NCBI RefSeq assembly: GCF_027158205.1
Contig: NZ_JAPVLU010000002.1
Span: 246,133-310,132 of the forward strand
DNA: 64,000 nucleotides
Source of the DNA: Streptomyces sp. H39-S7
GTDB taxonomy: Bacteria; Actinomycetota; Actinomycetes; Streptomycetales; Streptomycetaceae
Direction of reading: 5' to 3'
In this document: positions 54,839 through 64,000 of the stretch, piece by piece
How positions within the stretch are numbered: the first letter of the stretch is position 1
Layout: every line of letters starts with the position of its first letter
Made by a program: the position numbers and the translations under genes
The notes under the pieces: generated by a model
The model's input: only the letters and a program-made list of their open reading frames with translations
Databases searched by the model: none
What the model was told of the DNA's origin: nothing

Positions 54839-55633
54839 CTACGCGCCGTGGAGATCGTCCGCGGAGGCGCGGGCCGCGTCGAAGAGGGTGTGCATCGCCC
54901 GGTGCAACTCCTCGTGGCCGCGCACCGGTTCCGGGAAGTCGAAGCGGGCGTCGAAGGTGCCGTCGGCGTCGGTGAAGCGCACCCGCAGCCCGAAGCGGTC
55001 CAGCGCCACCGGCACCGCCGTCCGGGTGCCGGCGCACTCGGCGTCCCGGCCGCCGACGAGCCCGCACAGCCACCCCACCTGGTCCTCGTGCGCCGAGGCC
55101 AGGTGCTGGAGCAGCTCGGACTCATGCGGCGCCAGCGGGTCGGCGACGGCGTCGGCGAACTCGTCGGGTTCCACCTGCTCCGCCCCCCACAGGTCGTCGA
55201 CGGACGCCTCGCCGACCTCCAGGCGCAGCAGTGCCGTGCCGGGCACGACCGGCTCGTCGCGCACCGGGGTCAGCCAGCCCGCGATCCACGCCCGCCCGCG
55301 GATCCGGTGCGGCACCGAGACCGGCGCCACGTCGGTGATCTCCAACACAGCGGTCAGCTCGTCGGCGTCGGCGTCGGCGTGGGTCGCGGCCCGAACCGCC
55401 GGGGAGTCGGCGGGGAACAGCAGGAACACGTCGCCCTCGGGGCCGACGCTGCGCATCTCGGGCACCATCTGACCGGGCAGTACGGTGGTCAGGCCGGGAA
55501 TGACCAGTACAGCGGAGGGGTTACCCTCGACTAGAGTTCGCGCGCGTTCGGCTGCCGATGGCATCCGGAGCGCATCGTCCACGTCGGGGCGCGGCTGACC
55601 GTGCGCAGGCATGGGGTTCCCGGGTCGAATCAT
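54839..55633 (-). CDS. DUF2470 domain protein, HugZ-like
   Basis: The 264-residue protein has an FMN-binding split-barrel-like N-terminal part (LVIPGLTTVLPGQMVPEMR, FLLFPADSPAVRAATHADAD) and a C-terminal DUF2470 domain (HRAMHTLFDAARASADDLHG). HugZ heme-degrading enzymes have the same order. An iron box lies 15 to 33 bases upstream of the ATG, which fits a role in heme or iron use. GAGGAG precedes the start. Activity is inferred only from layout and control. Confidence 0.82.
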   Translation of the reverse strand: MIRPGNPMPAHGQPRPDVDDALRMPSAAERARTLVEGNPSAVLVIPGLTTVLPGQMVPEMRSVGPEGDVFLLFPADSPAVRAATHADADADELTAVLEITDVAPVSVPHRIRGRAWIAGWLTPVRDEPVVPGTALLRLEVGEASVDDLWGAEQVEPDEFADAVADPLAPHESELLQHLASAHEDQVGWLCGLVGGRDAECAGTRTAVPVALDRFGLRVRFTDADGTFDARFDFPEPVRGHEELHRAMHTLFDAARASADDLHGA

Positions 55634-55647
55634 GCGATCTCCTCAGC

Positions 55648-55666
55648 TAAGGTAAGCCTTACCTAA
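55648..55666. promoter_or_regulatory. DmdR/IdeR-type iron box
   Basis: TAAGGTAAGCCTTACCTAA is a 19-base near-perfect palindrome of the known iron box form TTAGGTtAGgCTaACCTAA. It lies between the divergent DUF2470 and rpsD starts. Confidence 0.8.
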
Positions 55667-55688
55667 TTTACATGGAGGATCGTTCCAC

Positions 55689-56300
55689 GTGAACCAGTCG
55701 CGTCCCAAGGTCAAGAAGTCGCGTGCGCTCGGCATCGCGCTGACCCCCAAGGCAGTCAAGTACTTCGAGGCCCGCCCCTACCCGCCCGGCGAGCACGGCC
55801 GCGGTCGCAAGCAGAACAGCGACTACAAGACGCGTCTGCTCGAGAAGCAGCGTCTGCGTGCCCAGTACGACATCAGCGAAACGCAGATGCGCCGTGCCTA
55901 CGACCGCGCTCGGAAGGTCGACCTCAAGACAGGCGAAGCGCTGATCATCGAGCTTGAGCGCCGTCTGGACGCGCTCGTCCTGCGGGCCGGTCTGGCCCGC
56001 ACCATCTACCAGTCCCGGCAGATGGTCGTGCACGGCCACATCGAGGTCAACGGCCGCAAGGTCGACAAGCCCTCCTTCCGCGTGCGCCCCGACGACGTCG
56101 TCATGGTCCGCGAGCGCAGCCGCGAGAAGACCCCGTTCCAGGTCGCCCGCGAGGGTGGCTGGGCCGGCGAGGGCGAGACGCCGAAGTACCTGCAGGTCAA
56201 CCTGCAGGCCCTGGCCTTCCGCCTGGACCGCGACCCGAACCGTCGCGAGATCCCGGTGATCTGCGACGAGCAGCTCGTCGTCGAGTACTACGCCCGCTGA
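55689..56300 (+). CDS. rpsD: 30S ribosomal protein S4, cysteine-free form
   Basis: The 203-residue primary 16S-binding protein of the small subunit has the S4 RNA-binding domain at residues 90-155 ([20 protein letters not shown]). The N-terminus [20 protein letters not shown] lacks the CxxC zinc knuckle of other S4 proteins, so this is the C-minus type. It stands alone outside the alpha operon, as in other Streptomyces. The iron box lies just upstream of the GTG start. Confidence 0.97.
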   Translation: MNQSRPKVKKSRALGIALTPKAVKYFEARPYPPGEHGRGRKQNSDYKTRLLEKQRLRAQYDISETQMRRAYDRARKVDLKTGEALIIELERRLDALVLRAGLARTIYQSRQMVVHGHIEVNGRKVDKPSFRVRPDDVVMVRERSREKTPFQVAREGGWAGEGETPKYLQVNLQALAFRLDRDPNRREIPVICDEQLVVEYYAR

Positions 56301-56322
56301 TCCAGCGAGGCCCCGCGTACTC

Positions 56323-58473
56323 TCAGCCCGCCGTCTCCCCGCCGCCCACGGCAGGGGAGGCGGCGGGTTCGTGCGTACGGGGGCCGGCCACCCGCGCCCC
56401 GGTCCCGAGCCGCCCCGGCGGCTGCTCCGCCGGCACGGCGTGCAGCGCCCGCTCCACCGCCGCGTCCAGGCCGAACCGCGCGCCCTCCGCCAGCCCGGCC
56501 TCGTAGACGGTTTCGCCCAGGGCGGCCCTGGCCCGCTGCTCGCACAGCTCGTGCGGCGCGTTGAAGTACTGCGAACCGAACAGCCGCAGGCCCACCGAGC
56601 GCCAGACGCGGCCCGCCGCACCCTGCAGCACCGCCGCCTCGTACGGCGCGCCCTCGCCCTCGGTGATCAGCGCCAGCAGTTCGATGGCGAGCACCGCGCC
56701 GACCAGGTCGTGGAAGACGTGGTCGATGACCAGGCACTCCTCCACCAGTTCGCGCGCCGCGACCGGGTCCCCGGCGAGCCAGGCCGCGTATCCGAGCACG
56801 TAGAGCGCGTAGGCCAGCGTCCAGCGCTCCCCGTGGTCGTGGCAGATGTCGCGGACCTCCTCGCTCAGCGCCACCGCCCGCTCCAGATCGCCCCGGAAGG
56901 CGACCGCCATCGCCAGCTCGACCTGCGCCATCAGCACGTTGCTGTTGAGTTCGCCGATCTCGCGGTAGGCGTCCAGTGCCGCCCCGATCAGCTCCTCGGC
57001 CCGCCCGATGTCGTCGGACAGCAGCGCCAGGCATCCCAGCCGGTGCACCGCGTACGCCGAGGCCGGCGCGTTGCCCGTCAGCACGGCCTCGTCACGGCAC
57101 TCCTGCAGCACGCCGAGCGCGCACACCGGATCGCCCTGCAGTACGGCCACGTACCCGTACACCCACATCGCCTTGGCCCGCGCCTCGGCGTGCGAGGTCT
57201 CCAGCTCCAGCGCCCTGGCGAGCCACAGCCGGCCCTCGGACAGCCGCCCGCAGCCCACCCAGTAGAACCACAGGGTGGCCGCGAGGTACTGGCCGACGTG
57301 CGGGTCCTCGAAGCCGCTGAGGCTGAACTCCAGCGCCAGCCGCAGATTGGGCAGATCCGCCTCCACCCGGGCGGCCACCTCGGCCTGCCGTGGGCTGAAC
57401 CAGTCCAGCTCGCACCAGGTCGCCAGCCCCAGGTACCAGTCGCGGTGCCGGCGCTGCATGCGCGCCGAGTCGTCCAGCGCCTCCAGCCAGCCGGCGCCGT
57501 ACTCGCGGACGGTCTCCAGCATCCGGTAGCCGACGCCCTCCTCGCAGGCCACGACCGACTGCGCCACCAGCTGGGCGATCGTCTCCATGACGTCCTCGGC
57601 CGGCAGATCGGGGCTGGAGCACACGTATTCCGCGGCCTCCAGGTCGAACTGCCCGGCGAAGACCGAGAGCCGTGCCCACAGCAGCCGCTGGGCGGGCGTG
57701 CACAGTTCGTGGCTCCAGCCGATCGCGGTCCGCAGCGCGTGGTGGCGGGTCGGCGCGCTGGGGTCGCCGCCGGTCAGCAGCCGGAAGCGGTCGTCGAGAC
57801 GCTGCAGCACCTGGTCGACCGAGATGGCCCGCAGCCGGCCCGCCGCCAGTTCCAGGGCCAGCGGAATACCGTCCAGCCGCCGGCACAGCTCCACCACGGC
57901 GTCCTGGTTGGCCGCGGTGACCGTGAAGCCCGGCAGCACGGCGGCCGCCCGGTCGGCGAACAGCAGGACGGCGTCACCGTCCGCGGCCGACACCGGCAGC
58001 GGCGCCAGCGGGACGGTGTGCTCGCCGGTGATGCCCAGCGGCCGGCGCGCGGCGGCCAGCACCCGCAGACCCGGCGCCCGGCGCAGCAGCTCCGCGACGA
58101 GTTGCGCGCACTCCGTCACCACGTGCTCGAAGCCGTCCAGCACCAGCAGCAGTTCGCGCTCGGCCAGTTCCTCGGCGAGCGCGGTCCGCGGCGGGCGTCC
58201 GGTGTGGTCGGCCAGCCGCAGCGCCTCGGCCACGGTGTGGTCCAGCAGCTCCGCGTCGTGCACGGCGGAGAGCTCCACGAGCCACACTCCGTCGGGGAAC
58301 CGGCCCGCGGCCTGCCGTGCCGTCCGCGCGGCGAGCCGGGTCTTGCCGACGCCGCCGACCCCGGTGATGGTGACCAGCCGCGCCCGCTCCAGCAGGCCGC
58401 CGAGGGCCGCGAGTTCGGCGGCCCTCCCGACGAAGCTGTTCAGCTCGGCAGGGAGGTTTCCCGCTGTGTCCAT
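56323..58473 (-). CDS. STAND/NB-ARC-type ATPase with TPR-like C-terminus
   Basis: The 716-residue protein has a nucleotide-binding domain at residues 10-270. Walker A is ITGVGGVGKTRLAART near 36 and Walker B is LLLVLDGFEHVVTECAQLV near 111. A winged-helix part follows, then about 350 residues of helical repeats (LGVLQECRDEAVLTGNAPAS and similar) of TPR type. It resembles AfsR and LuxR-type (LAL) regulators but has no HTH or other effector domain at either end. Such proteins can be signalling switches. The last 25 codons contain a terminator. Target is unknown. Confidence 0.87.
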   Translation of the reverse strand: MDTAGNLPAELNSFVGRAAELAALGGLLERARLVTITGVGGVGKTRLAARTARQAAGRFPDGVWLVELSAVHDAELLDHTVAEALRLADHTGRPPRTALAEELAERELLLVLDGFEHVVTECAQLVAELLRRAPGLRVLAAARRPLGITGEHTVPLAPLPVSAADGDAVLLFADRAAAVLPGFTVTAANQDAVVELCRRLDGIPLALELAAGRLRAISVDQVLQRLDDRFRLLTGGDPSAPTRHHALRTAIGWSHELCTPAQRLLWARLSVFAGQFDLEAAEYVCSSPDLPAEDVMETIAQLVAQSVVACEEGVGYRMLETVREYGAGWLEALDDSARMQRRHRDWYLGLATWCELDWFSPRQAEVAARVEADLPNLRLALEFSLSGFEDPHVGQYLAATLWFYWVGCGRLSEGRLWLARALELETSHAEARAKAMWVYGYVAVLQGDPVCALGVLQECRDEAVLTGNAPASAYAVHRLGCLALLSDDIGRAEELIGAALDAYREIGELNSNVLMAQVELAMAVAFRGDLERAVALSEEVRDICHDHGERWTLAYALYVLGYAAWLAGDPVAARELVEECLVIDHVFHDLVGAVLAIELLALITEGEGAPYEAAVLQGAAGRVWRSVGLRLFGSQYFNAPHELCEQRARAALGETVYEAGLAEGARFGLDAAVERALHAVPAEQPPGRLGTGARVAGPRTHEPAASPAVGGGETAG
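56327..56367. terminator. Bidirectional terminator inside the end of the STAND gene
   Basis: Arms of 14 bases with one mismatch (CCCGCCGTCTCCCC) enclose 13 bases just downstream of rpsD, overlapping the last codons of the convergent STAND gene. Confidence 0.6.
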
Positions 58474-58656
58474 GGTCTACGGAGCGTACGGGGTGGTGAG
58501 CGGAACGTACAATCCCGTCTCTTCCCGTGGCACGGGGGACTACCCTGCGGCGCCGCCGCCGCGCCGGGAACGCGGTACGGACGCCGAGGCCGGGCGCGAT
58601 AGGGTCGGGAGCTGATTGACAGTCGTGAAGTGGTGACGGTGAGGGAGCGCAGCAAC

Positions 58657-59100
58657 GTGTCGGGTGGAGAGGTGGCCGGCCTGATCGTGGCCGTCTTCTG
58701 GGCGATCCTGGTGTCGTTCCTTGCGGTGGCGCTCGTCCGGCTGTCCCAGACGCTCAGGAAGACCACCGAACTGGTCTCGAGCGTCACCGAGCAGGCGGTT
58801 CCGCTGCTCGGCGAGGCGACCTCCGCGCTCCGTTCCGCGCACACCCAGCTCGACCGGGTCGACACGATCACCGCGGACGTCGCCGAGGTGACCGCCAACG
58901 CCTCCGCGCTCTCCTCGACCGTGGCCTCCACCTTCGGCGGGCCGCTGGTGAAGGTCGCCGCCTTCGGCTACGGGGTGCGGCGCGCGGTAGGTCTGCAGGC
59001 CAAGGATGCGGGGAAGACGGGGAAGACCCCGACCGTCGTGGCCGGCAAGGTGCTGCCGGCCGCCCGGCGCGGCAGCCGACGCAACCGTTCGAAGGGCTGA
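58657..59100 (+). CDS. DUF948 domain membrane protein
   Basis: The 147-residue protein has one helix ([20 protein letters not shown]) near the start, then a long amphipathic helical region with Thr/Val/Ser heptads ([15 protein letters not shown]) and a basic C-terminus. The DUF948 family is conserved in Gram-positive bacteria with no known role. GTG at 58657 is preferred as it places the helix at the N-terminus; an upstream GTG would add 9 residues. The DUF6167 gene follows after 6 bases. Confidence 0.87.
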   Translation: MSGGEVAGLIVAVFWAILVSFLAVALVRLSQTLRKTTELVSSVTEQAVPLLGEATSALRSAHTQLDRVDTITADVAEVTANASALSSTVASTFGGPLVKVAAFGYGVRRAVGLQAKDAGKTGKTPTVVAGKVLPAARRGSRRNRSKG

Positions 59101-59106
59101 CACACC

Positions 59107-59442
59107 ATGTTCCGCCGCCTGTTCTGGTTCTTCTCCGGCGCCGCCGCGGGCGTCTGGGCCACCACCAAGGTCAACCGCGCGGTGCGCAGGCTCTCTCCGG
59201 ACAGCCTCGCCGCGACAGCGGCCGACAAGGCGCTCGAAACCGGTGCCCGCCTGCGGCTCTTCGCCCAGGACGTGCGCGCCGGGATGACCGAGCGCGAGAT
59301 CGAACTCAAGGACGCGCTGGGCCTGGAGACCGCCGAGGGCGAGCTTCCCGAGCAGCGGAGGGCCGCGCTCGACGCGCCCCGGCCCCGCACCACCTACAAG
59401 CAGTCGCACAAGCAGTCGTACAACCGGAAGGACGATCACTGA
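59107..59442 (+). CDS. DUF6167-like small protein
   Basis: The 111-residue product has an N-terminal hydrophobic segment ([20 protein letters not shown]) and a charged tail rich in Gln, Ser and Lys. It lies between the DUF948 gene and alaS and overlaps alaS by one base. The conserved trio suggests a shared transcript. Function is unknown. Confidence 0.85.
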   Translation: MFRRLFWFFSGAAAGVWATTKVNRAVRRLSPDSLAATAADKALETGARLRLFAQDVRAGMTEREIELKDALGLETAEGELPEQRRAALDAPRPRTTYKQSHKQSYNRKDDH

Positions 59443-62114
59443 TGGAGTCGGCAGAAATCCGCCGCCGCTGGCTGCGCTTCTTCGAGGAGCGCGGGCACAC
59501 GGTCGTGCCCTCGGCGTCCCTCATCGCCGACGACCCGACGCTGCTGCTGGTCCCGGCGGGCATGGTCCCGTTCAAGCCGTACTTCCTCGGTGAGGTCAAA
59601 CCGCCCTTCGAGCGCGCCACGAGCGTGCAGAAGTGCGTGCGCACGCCCGACATCGAAGAGGTCGGCAAGACCACCCGGCACGGCACGTTCTTCCAGATGT
59701 GCGGCAACTTCTCGTTCGGCGACTACTTCAAGGAAGGCGCCATCAAGTACGCCTGGGAGCTGCTCACCAGCTCCGTGGCGGACGGCGGCTACGGCCTGGA
59801 GCCCGAGAAGCTCTGGGTCACCGTGTACCTGGACGACGACGAGGCCGAGCGCATCTGGCGCGAGGTCGTGGGCGTCCCCGCCGAGCGGATCCAGCGCCTG
59901 GGCAAGGCCGACAACTACTGGTCCATGGGCGTGCCCGGACCGTGCGGCCCCTGCTCCGAGATCAACTACGACCGGGGCCCGGAGTTCGGCGTCGAGGGCG
60001 GCCCGGCCGTCAACGACGAGCGCTACGTGGAGATCTGGAACCTGGTCTTCATGCAGTACGAGCGCGGCCCGGGCCAGGGCAAGGACGACTTCGAGATCCT
60101 CGGCGACCTGCCGTCGCAGAACATCGATACCGGCCTCGGCCTCGAACGCCTCGCGATGATCCTGCAGGGCGTGCAGAACATGTACGAGACCGACACCCTG
60201 CGCGTGGTGATGGACACGGCCACCGGGCTCACCGGCGTCCGCTACGGCGCCGAGCACGGCACCGACGTCTCGCTGCGCGTCGTCGCCGACCACATGCGCA
60301 CCTCCGTGATGCTCATCGGCGACGGGGTCACCCCCGGCAACGAGGGCCGCGGCTACGTGCTGCGCCGCATCATGCGCCGCGCCATCCGCAACATGCGGCT
60401 GATGGGCGCCACCGGCCCGGTCGTCGGCGAGCTCGTGGACACCGTCATCAAGACGATGGGCGAGCAGTACCCGGAGCTGGTCACCGACCGCAAGCGCATC
60501 GAGACCGTGGCGCTCGCCGAGGAGGTCGCCTTCCTCAAGGCGATCAGCGGCGGCACCAACATCCTGGACTCGGCCGTCAGCGAGACCAAGGCCGCCGGCG
60601 GCACCGTGCTCTCCGGCGACAAGGCGTTCCTGCTCCACGACACCTGGGGCTTCCCGATCGACCTCACCCTCGAAATGGCCTCCGAGCAGGGCCTGTCGGT
60701 GGACGAGGAGGGCTTCCGCCGCCTGATGAAGGAGCAGCGGGACCGCGCCAAGGCCGACGCCCGCGGCAAGAAGCAGGGCCACGCGGACCTCTCGGCCTAC
60801 CGTGAGGTCGCCGACCGCTCCGGCACCACCGAGTTCACCGGCTACAGCGCCAACCAGAACGAGGCCACCGTCGTCGGGCTGCTCGTCGACGGCGTCCCGT
60901 CGCCGGCCGCCCACGAGGGCGACGAGGTCGAGATCGTCCTGGACCGCACCCCGTTCTACGCCGAGGGCGGCGGCCAGCTCGCCGACACCGGCCGGATCAG
61001 GATCGACACCGGCGCCGTCATCGAGATCCGCGACGTGCAGCAGCCGGTGGCCGGCGTCAGCGTCCACAAGGGCGTCGTCCAGGTCGGCGAGGTCACCCTC
61101 GGCGCCGGCGCGCTCGCCCAGATCGACCTGGTGCGCCGCCGGGCCATCGCCCGCGCCCACAGTGCGACGCACCTGACGCACCAGGCGCTGCGCGACGCGC
61201 TCGGCCCCACCGCCGCACAGGCCGGTTCCGAGAACTCCCCGGGCCGCTTCCGCTTCGACTTCGGCTCGCCCGCCGCCGTCCCCGGCACGGTGCTCACCGA
61301 CGTCGAGCAGAAGATCAACGAAGTGCTCGCGCGGGAACTCGACGTCACCGCCGAGGTCATGAGCATGGAAGAGGCCAAGAAGCAGGGCGCCATCGCCGAG
61401 TTCGGCGAGAAGTACGGCGACCGGGTCCGCGTGGTCACCATCGGCGACTTCTCCAAGGAGCTGTGCGGCGGCACGCACGTCGGCAACACCGCCCAGCTCG
61501 GGCTGGTCAAGCTGCTCGGCGAGTCGTCCATCGGCTCCGGGGTGCGCCGGGTCGAGGCACTCGTCGGCGTCGACGCGTACAAGTTCCTGGCCCGCGAGCA
61601 CACGGTCGTCGCGCAACTCACCGAACTGGTGAAGGGCCGTCCCGAGGAGCTGCCCGACAAGATCTCGGGCATGCTCGCCAAGCTCAAGGACGCGGAGAAG
61701 GAGATCGAGCGCTTCCGCGCCGAGAAGGTCCTTCAGGCCGCCGCGGGACTGGCCCAGGGCGCCCAGGACATCAAGGGCGTGGCACTGGTGACCGGCACCG
61801 TTCCGGAGGGCACCGGCGCCGACGACCTGCGCAAGCTCGTGCTGGACGTGCGCCAGCGCGTCGGGACCGCCGGCCGTGCCGCCGTCGTCGCGCTGTTCAC
61901 CGTCGCCAACGGCCGTCCGCTGACGGTCATCGCCACCAACGAGGCCGCGCGCGAGCGCGGTGTCAGGGCCGGTGAGCTGGTCAAGGCCGCCGCCAAGACC
62001 CTCGGTGGCGGCGGCGGCGGCAAGGACGACGTCGCGCAGGGCGGCGGCCAGAACCCGGCCGCCGTGGACGAGGCCGTCGCCGCGGTCCAGCGCCTGGTCG
62101 AAGAGAAGGCCTGA
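59442..62114 (+). CDS. alaS: Alanyl-tRNA synthetase
   Basis: The 890-residue class II enzyme charges and edits tRNA-Ala. The N-terminal core begins [20 protein letters not shown] and contains the motif 2 region with [19 protein letters not shown] near residue 80. The editing domain has [16 protein letters not shown] near 573 and the zinc Cys/His in [14 protein letters not shown] near 675. A DHHA1-type C-terminal domain ends the protein. It is followed after 2 bases by ruvX. Confidence 0.98.
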   Translation: MESAEIRRRWLRFFEERGHTVVPSASLIADDPTLLLVPAGMVPFKPYFLGEVKPPFERATSVQKCVRTPDIEEVGKTTRHGTFFQMCGNFSFGDYFKEGAIKYAWELLTSSVADGGYGLEPEKLWVTVYLDDDEAERIWREVVGVPAERIQRLGKADNYWSMGVPGPCGPCSEINYDRGPEFGVEGGPAVNDERYVEIWNLVFMQYERGPGQGKDDFEILGDLPSQNIDTGLGLERLAMILQGVQNMYETDTLRVVMDTATGLTGVRYGAEHGTDVSLRVVADHMRTSVMLIGDGVTPGNEGRGYVLRRIMRRAIRNMRLMGATGPVVGELVDTVIKTMGEQYPELVTDRKRIETVALAEEVAFLKAISGGTNILDSAVSETKAAGGTVLSGDKAFLLHDTWGFPIDLTLEMASEQGLSVDEEGFRRLMKEQRDRAKADARGKKQGHADLSAYREVADRSGTTEFTGYSANQNEATVVGLLVDGVPSPAAHEGDEVEIVLDRTPFYAEGGGQLADTGRIRIDTGAVIEIRDVQQPVAGVSVHKGVVQVGEVTLGAGALAQIDLVRRRAIARAHSATHLTHQALRDALGPTAAQAGSENSPGRFRFDFGSPAAVPGTVLTDVEQKINEVLARELDVTAEVMSMEEAKKQGAIAEFGEKYGDRVRVVTIGDFSKELCGGTHVGNTAQLGLVKLLGESSIGSGVRRVEALVGVDAYKFLAREHTVVAQLTELVKGRPEELPDKISGMLAKLKDAEKEIERFRAEKVLQAAAGLAQGAQDIKGVALVTGTVPEGTGADDLRKLVLDVRQRVGTAGRAAVVALFTVANGRPLTVIATNEAARERGVRAGELVKAAAKTLGGGGGGKDDVAQGGGQNPAAVDEAVAAVQRLVEEKA

Positions 62115-62116
62115 CG

Positions 62117-62581
62117 GTGCGCAGGGGCAGGCGTATCGCCGTCGACGTCGGGGACGCCCGGATCGGGGTCGCCTCGTGCGACCCCGACGGGGTCCTCGCG
62201 ACGCCGGTCGAGACGGTACCGGGGCGGGACGTCCCGGCGGCGCTGCGCCGCCTCGCGGCGATCGTCGAGGAGTACGAGCCGATCGAGGTGGTCCTGGGAC
62301 TGCCGCGCTCGCTGAGCGGCAACGAGGGTCCCGCGGCGGTCAAGGTCCGGGCGTTCGCGCTGGATGTGGCGAAAATCATCGCGCCCGTCCCGGTGCGGCT
62401 GGTTGACGAGCGGATGACCACGGTCACCGCGACCCAGGGGCTGCGCGCGTCGGGCGTCAAGGCGAAGAAGGGCCGTGCGGTGGTGGACCAGGCAGCCGCG
62501 ATCGTCATCCTGCAGAGCGCCCTGGAGACCGAGCGGGTGTCGGGGAAACCAGCGGGGGAGAGCGTCGAAGTGGTCATCTGA
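62117..62581 (+). CDS. ruvX: Holliday junction resolvase-like RuvX (YqgF)
   Basis: The 154-residue RNase H-fold protein has catalytic Asp in IAVDVGDARIGVASCD near residue 10, Glu in EVVLGLPRSLSGNEG near 60 and the Asp-Glu-Arg block VRLVDERMTTVTATQ near 96. Homologues process 16S rRNA ends or Holliday junctions. Its place between alaS and mltG is conserved in Streptomyces. The start is GTG. Confidence 0.93.
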   Translation: MRRGRRIAVDVGDARIGVASCDPDGVLATPVETVPGRDVPAALRRLAAIVEEYEPIEVVLGLPRSLSGNEGPAAVKVRAFALDVAKIIAPVPVRLVDERMTTVTATQGLRASGVKAKKGRAVVDQAAAIVILQSALETERVSGKPAGESVEVVI

Positions 62582-62700
62582 TCGCGGTACGGTAACGTTC
62601 CGCGCGACACGGCGGCGCCAACTGGCGCCGCCCGTTTCGCAAGGGGCGGCCAGTTCCGAGGATGCGATCGCCCCCGTACCGACGCGTACCAAGGGGATCG

Positions 62701-64000
62701 ATGACTGACTATGGCCGGGGCTCCGGCTCCGAACCGTGGCATCCAGAGGACCCGCTCTTCGGTGACCAGGGGTACCAGCAGCAGCCGCGCCAGCCGCAGC
62801 CGCAGGACGACTGGGACCCCTATGCCACCGGGCAGCAGCCGCAGTACCCGTACGACGGTCAGCAGGCTCCCCAGCAGCAGTACCCGCCGCAGCAGCAGTA
62901 CCCCCAGAACCAGCAGCAGTATCCCCAGCAGCACCCGCAGCAGGAGCAGTACCCGCAGCAGGGGTACCCCCAGCAGCAGCAACAGCAGCAGTACCCGCAG
63001 CAGCACCCCCAGCACCAGGGCCAGCCGCAGCAAGGTCAGCAGCACCAGGGCCGGCAGCAGTACAACGACTGGGACACCTCCGGGGTTTCGTCCGCCCCCT
63101 ACGGCGCCAACCCCGGCGATCCCTACGGCGGCCAGCCGCCGGCCGATCCCTACGGCGCCCAGCAGCCCGACTTCTACGGCCAGGGCGGCTACCCGCCCCC
63201 GCAGCAGCCGCAGCACCGGCAGCCGGAGCAGCAGCGGCAGCAACCGGAGCAGCAGCCCCAGCAGCCGATGCGGGGCGCCCCGGACAACACCGGCGACTGG
63301 GAAGCCGAGTCGGAGCCGGAGACGCACGCCTTCTTCGCCGATGACGCGGACGACGACGCGGAGCCGGACGACGACACCCCGGCCGGCCGCGGCGGACGCA
63401 AGCGCGGCGGCAAGGGCGGCAAGAAAGAGGGCAAGAAGCGCCGCAGCGGCTGCGCCTGCCTGGTCGTCCTGCTGGTCCTCGGCGGCGGCGTCGGCGGTGC
63501 CGGCTACTTCGGCTACCAGTTCTACGAGAGCCACTTCGGCGCGGCGCCCGACTTCGCGGGCGAGGGCACCGGAGACGTGCAGGTCGAGATCCCCAAGGGC
63601 TCGACGCTCACGGACATGGGCAACATCCTCAAGGCCGCGGGCGTGACCAAGAGCGTCGACGCCTTCACCACGGCAGCCGGCAAGAACCCCAAGGGCAAGA
63701 GCATCCAGGCAGGCGTCTTCCTCCTCCACAAGGAGATGTCGGCCGCGGCGGCGGTCACGATGATGACCGACCCGTCCAAGCAGAGCGCCATCATCATTCC
63801 CGAGGGAACGCGCGACGCCCAGATCTACGCGATGGTCGACAAGAAGCTGGGCCTCGCCGAGGGCACGACCAAGGGCGTGGCCAAGACGCAGGCGAAGAAG
63901 CTCGGCCTGCCCGCCTGGGCGGACACCAGCGAGAAGATCAAGGATCCGCTGGAGGGCTTCCTCTTCCCGACGCGCTACAGCGTGGGCAAGGGCATGAAGC
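62701..64000 (+). CDS. mltG: Endolytic transglycosylase MltG, 5' part
   Basis: The protein runs off the window after 433 codons. Residues 1-200 are a cytoplasmic tail very rich in Gln, Pro and Tyr (repeats of QQYPQ and similar), followed by an acidic stretch and a Lys/Gly-rich basic segment. One helix (GCACLVVLLVLGGGVGGAGY) is at about residues 256-275. The LysM-like and catalytic YceG domain begin after it (VQVEIPKGSTLTDMGNILKA). MltG cleaves new glycan strands at the membrane. The catalytic Glu lies beyond or near the edge. Confidence 0.93.
   Translation, partial: MTDYGRGSGSEPWHPEDPLFGDQGYQQQPRQPQPQDDWDPYATGQQPQYPYDGQQAPQQQYPPQQQYPQNQQQYPQQHPQQEQYPQQGYPQQQQQQQYPQQHPQHQGQPQQGQQHQGRQQYNDWDTSGVSSAPYGANPGDPYGGQPPADPYGAQQPDFYGQGGYPPPQQPQHRQPEQQRQQPEQQPQQPMRGAPDNTGDWEAESEPETHAFFADDADDDAEPDDDTPAGRGGRKRGGKGGKKEGKKRRSGCACLVVLLVLGGGVGGAGYFGYQFYESHFGAAPDFAGEGTGDVQVEIPKGSTLTDMGNILKAAGVTKSVDAFTTAAGKNPKGKSIQAGVFLLHKEMSAAAAVTMMTDPSKQSAIIIPEGTRDAQIYAMVDKKLGLAEGTTKGVAKTQAKKLGLPAWADTSEKIKDPLEGFLFPTRYSVGKGMK

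Noticed and set aside
59436..61616. 726-codon minus-strand frame opposite alaS
   Set aside because: It is an antisense shadow with Val/Ala/Gly/Asp bias and no recognisable motif.

Overview
The window is chromosomal DNA of a Streptomyces or very close relative. GC is very high, GTG and TTG starts and ATGA/GTGA/TTGA overlaps are common, and the sporulation gene ssgB sits among Streptomyces-type core genes (pdxST, ruvCAB, yajC-secDF-apt-relA, hisS, rpsD, alaS, ruvX, mltG). The gene order resembles, from memory, the conserved ssgB to alaS stretch of Streptomyces chromosomes. I see no insertion sequence, prophage or secondary-metabolite cluster.

Layout. 0.1-2.5 kb: a coupled pair of acyl-CoA dehydrogenases behind a TetR-type palindrome. 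2.6-6.2 kb: a membrane-anchored Ser/Thr kinase, two small conserved proteins, an APH-fold kinase and a zf-TFIIB protein. 6.25-6.73 kb: a tRNA operon reading Gly(GCC), Cys(GCA) and three tandem Val(GAC). 6.9-13 kb: pabB-pabC, a double-GNAT protein, a DsbA-type protein, small membrane proteins, a CGNR regulator, ssgB and a PGPGW membrane protein. 13.1-13.9 kb: two tRNA-Val(CAC) genes flanking a SRPBCC protein, each followed by a strong hairpin. 13.9-16.7 kb: a DEDDh exonuclease opposite a coupled DUF4365/OB-fold pair. 16.8-23.6 kb: thrS, a HIT protein, a large membrane protein and an EF-G-like factor. 23.9-27.2 kb: the PI/PIM lipid operon (CDP-alcohol transferase, acyltransferase, PimA) and a LemA-like protein. 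27.3-38.9 kb: pdxST, yebC, ruvCAB, yajC-secD-secF-apt and relA. 39-43.4 kb: a DUF349 protein, a cyclophilin, an MBL hydrolase and hisS. 43.4-47.1 kb: a possible relic type I-E CRISPR unit and a two-component/ABC exporter operon. 47.3-53.2 kb: a VKOR protein and a glutamylation-type amine catabolism cluster (GS-like ligase, ALDH, SDR, GntR regulator, PuuD-like hydrolase). 53.2-64 kb: rarA, a YciI/DUF2470 pair sharing an iron box with rpsD, a STAND ATPase, DUF948 and DUF6167 proteins, alaS, ruvX and mltG, which runs off the end.

Functional links. Branch migration and resolution (ruvCAB, ruvX, rarA) recurs. ruvC, rarA and a 76-residue protein each follow a sequence resembling the actinobacterial RecA-independent DNA-damage promoter. 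The PIM operon makes envelope lipids. SecDF/YajC drives export and relA sets the stringent response. The amine cluster has a repeated motif at both of its likely promoters, which is a candidate operator for its own GntR regulator. The least explained parts are the DUF4365/OB-fold pair, the two-repeat CRISPR-like unit, the iron box beside rpsD and the STAND ATPase without an effector domain.
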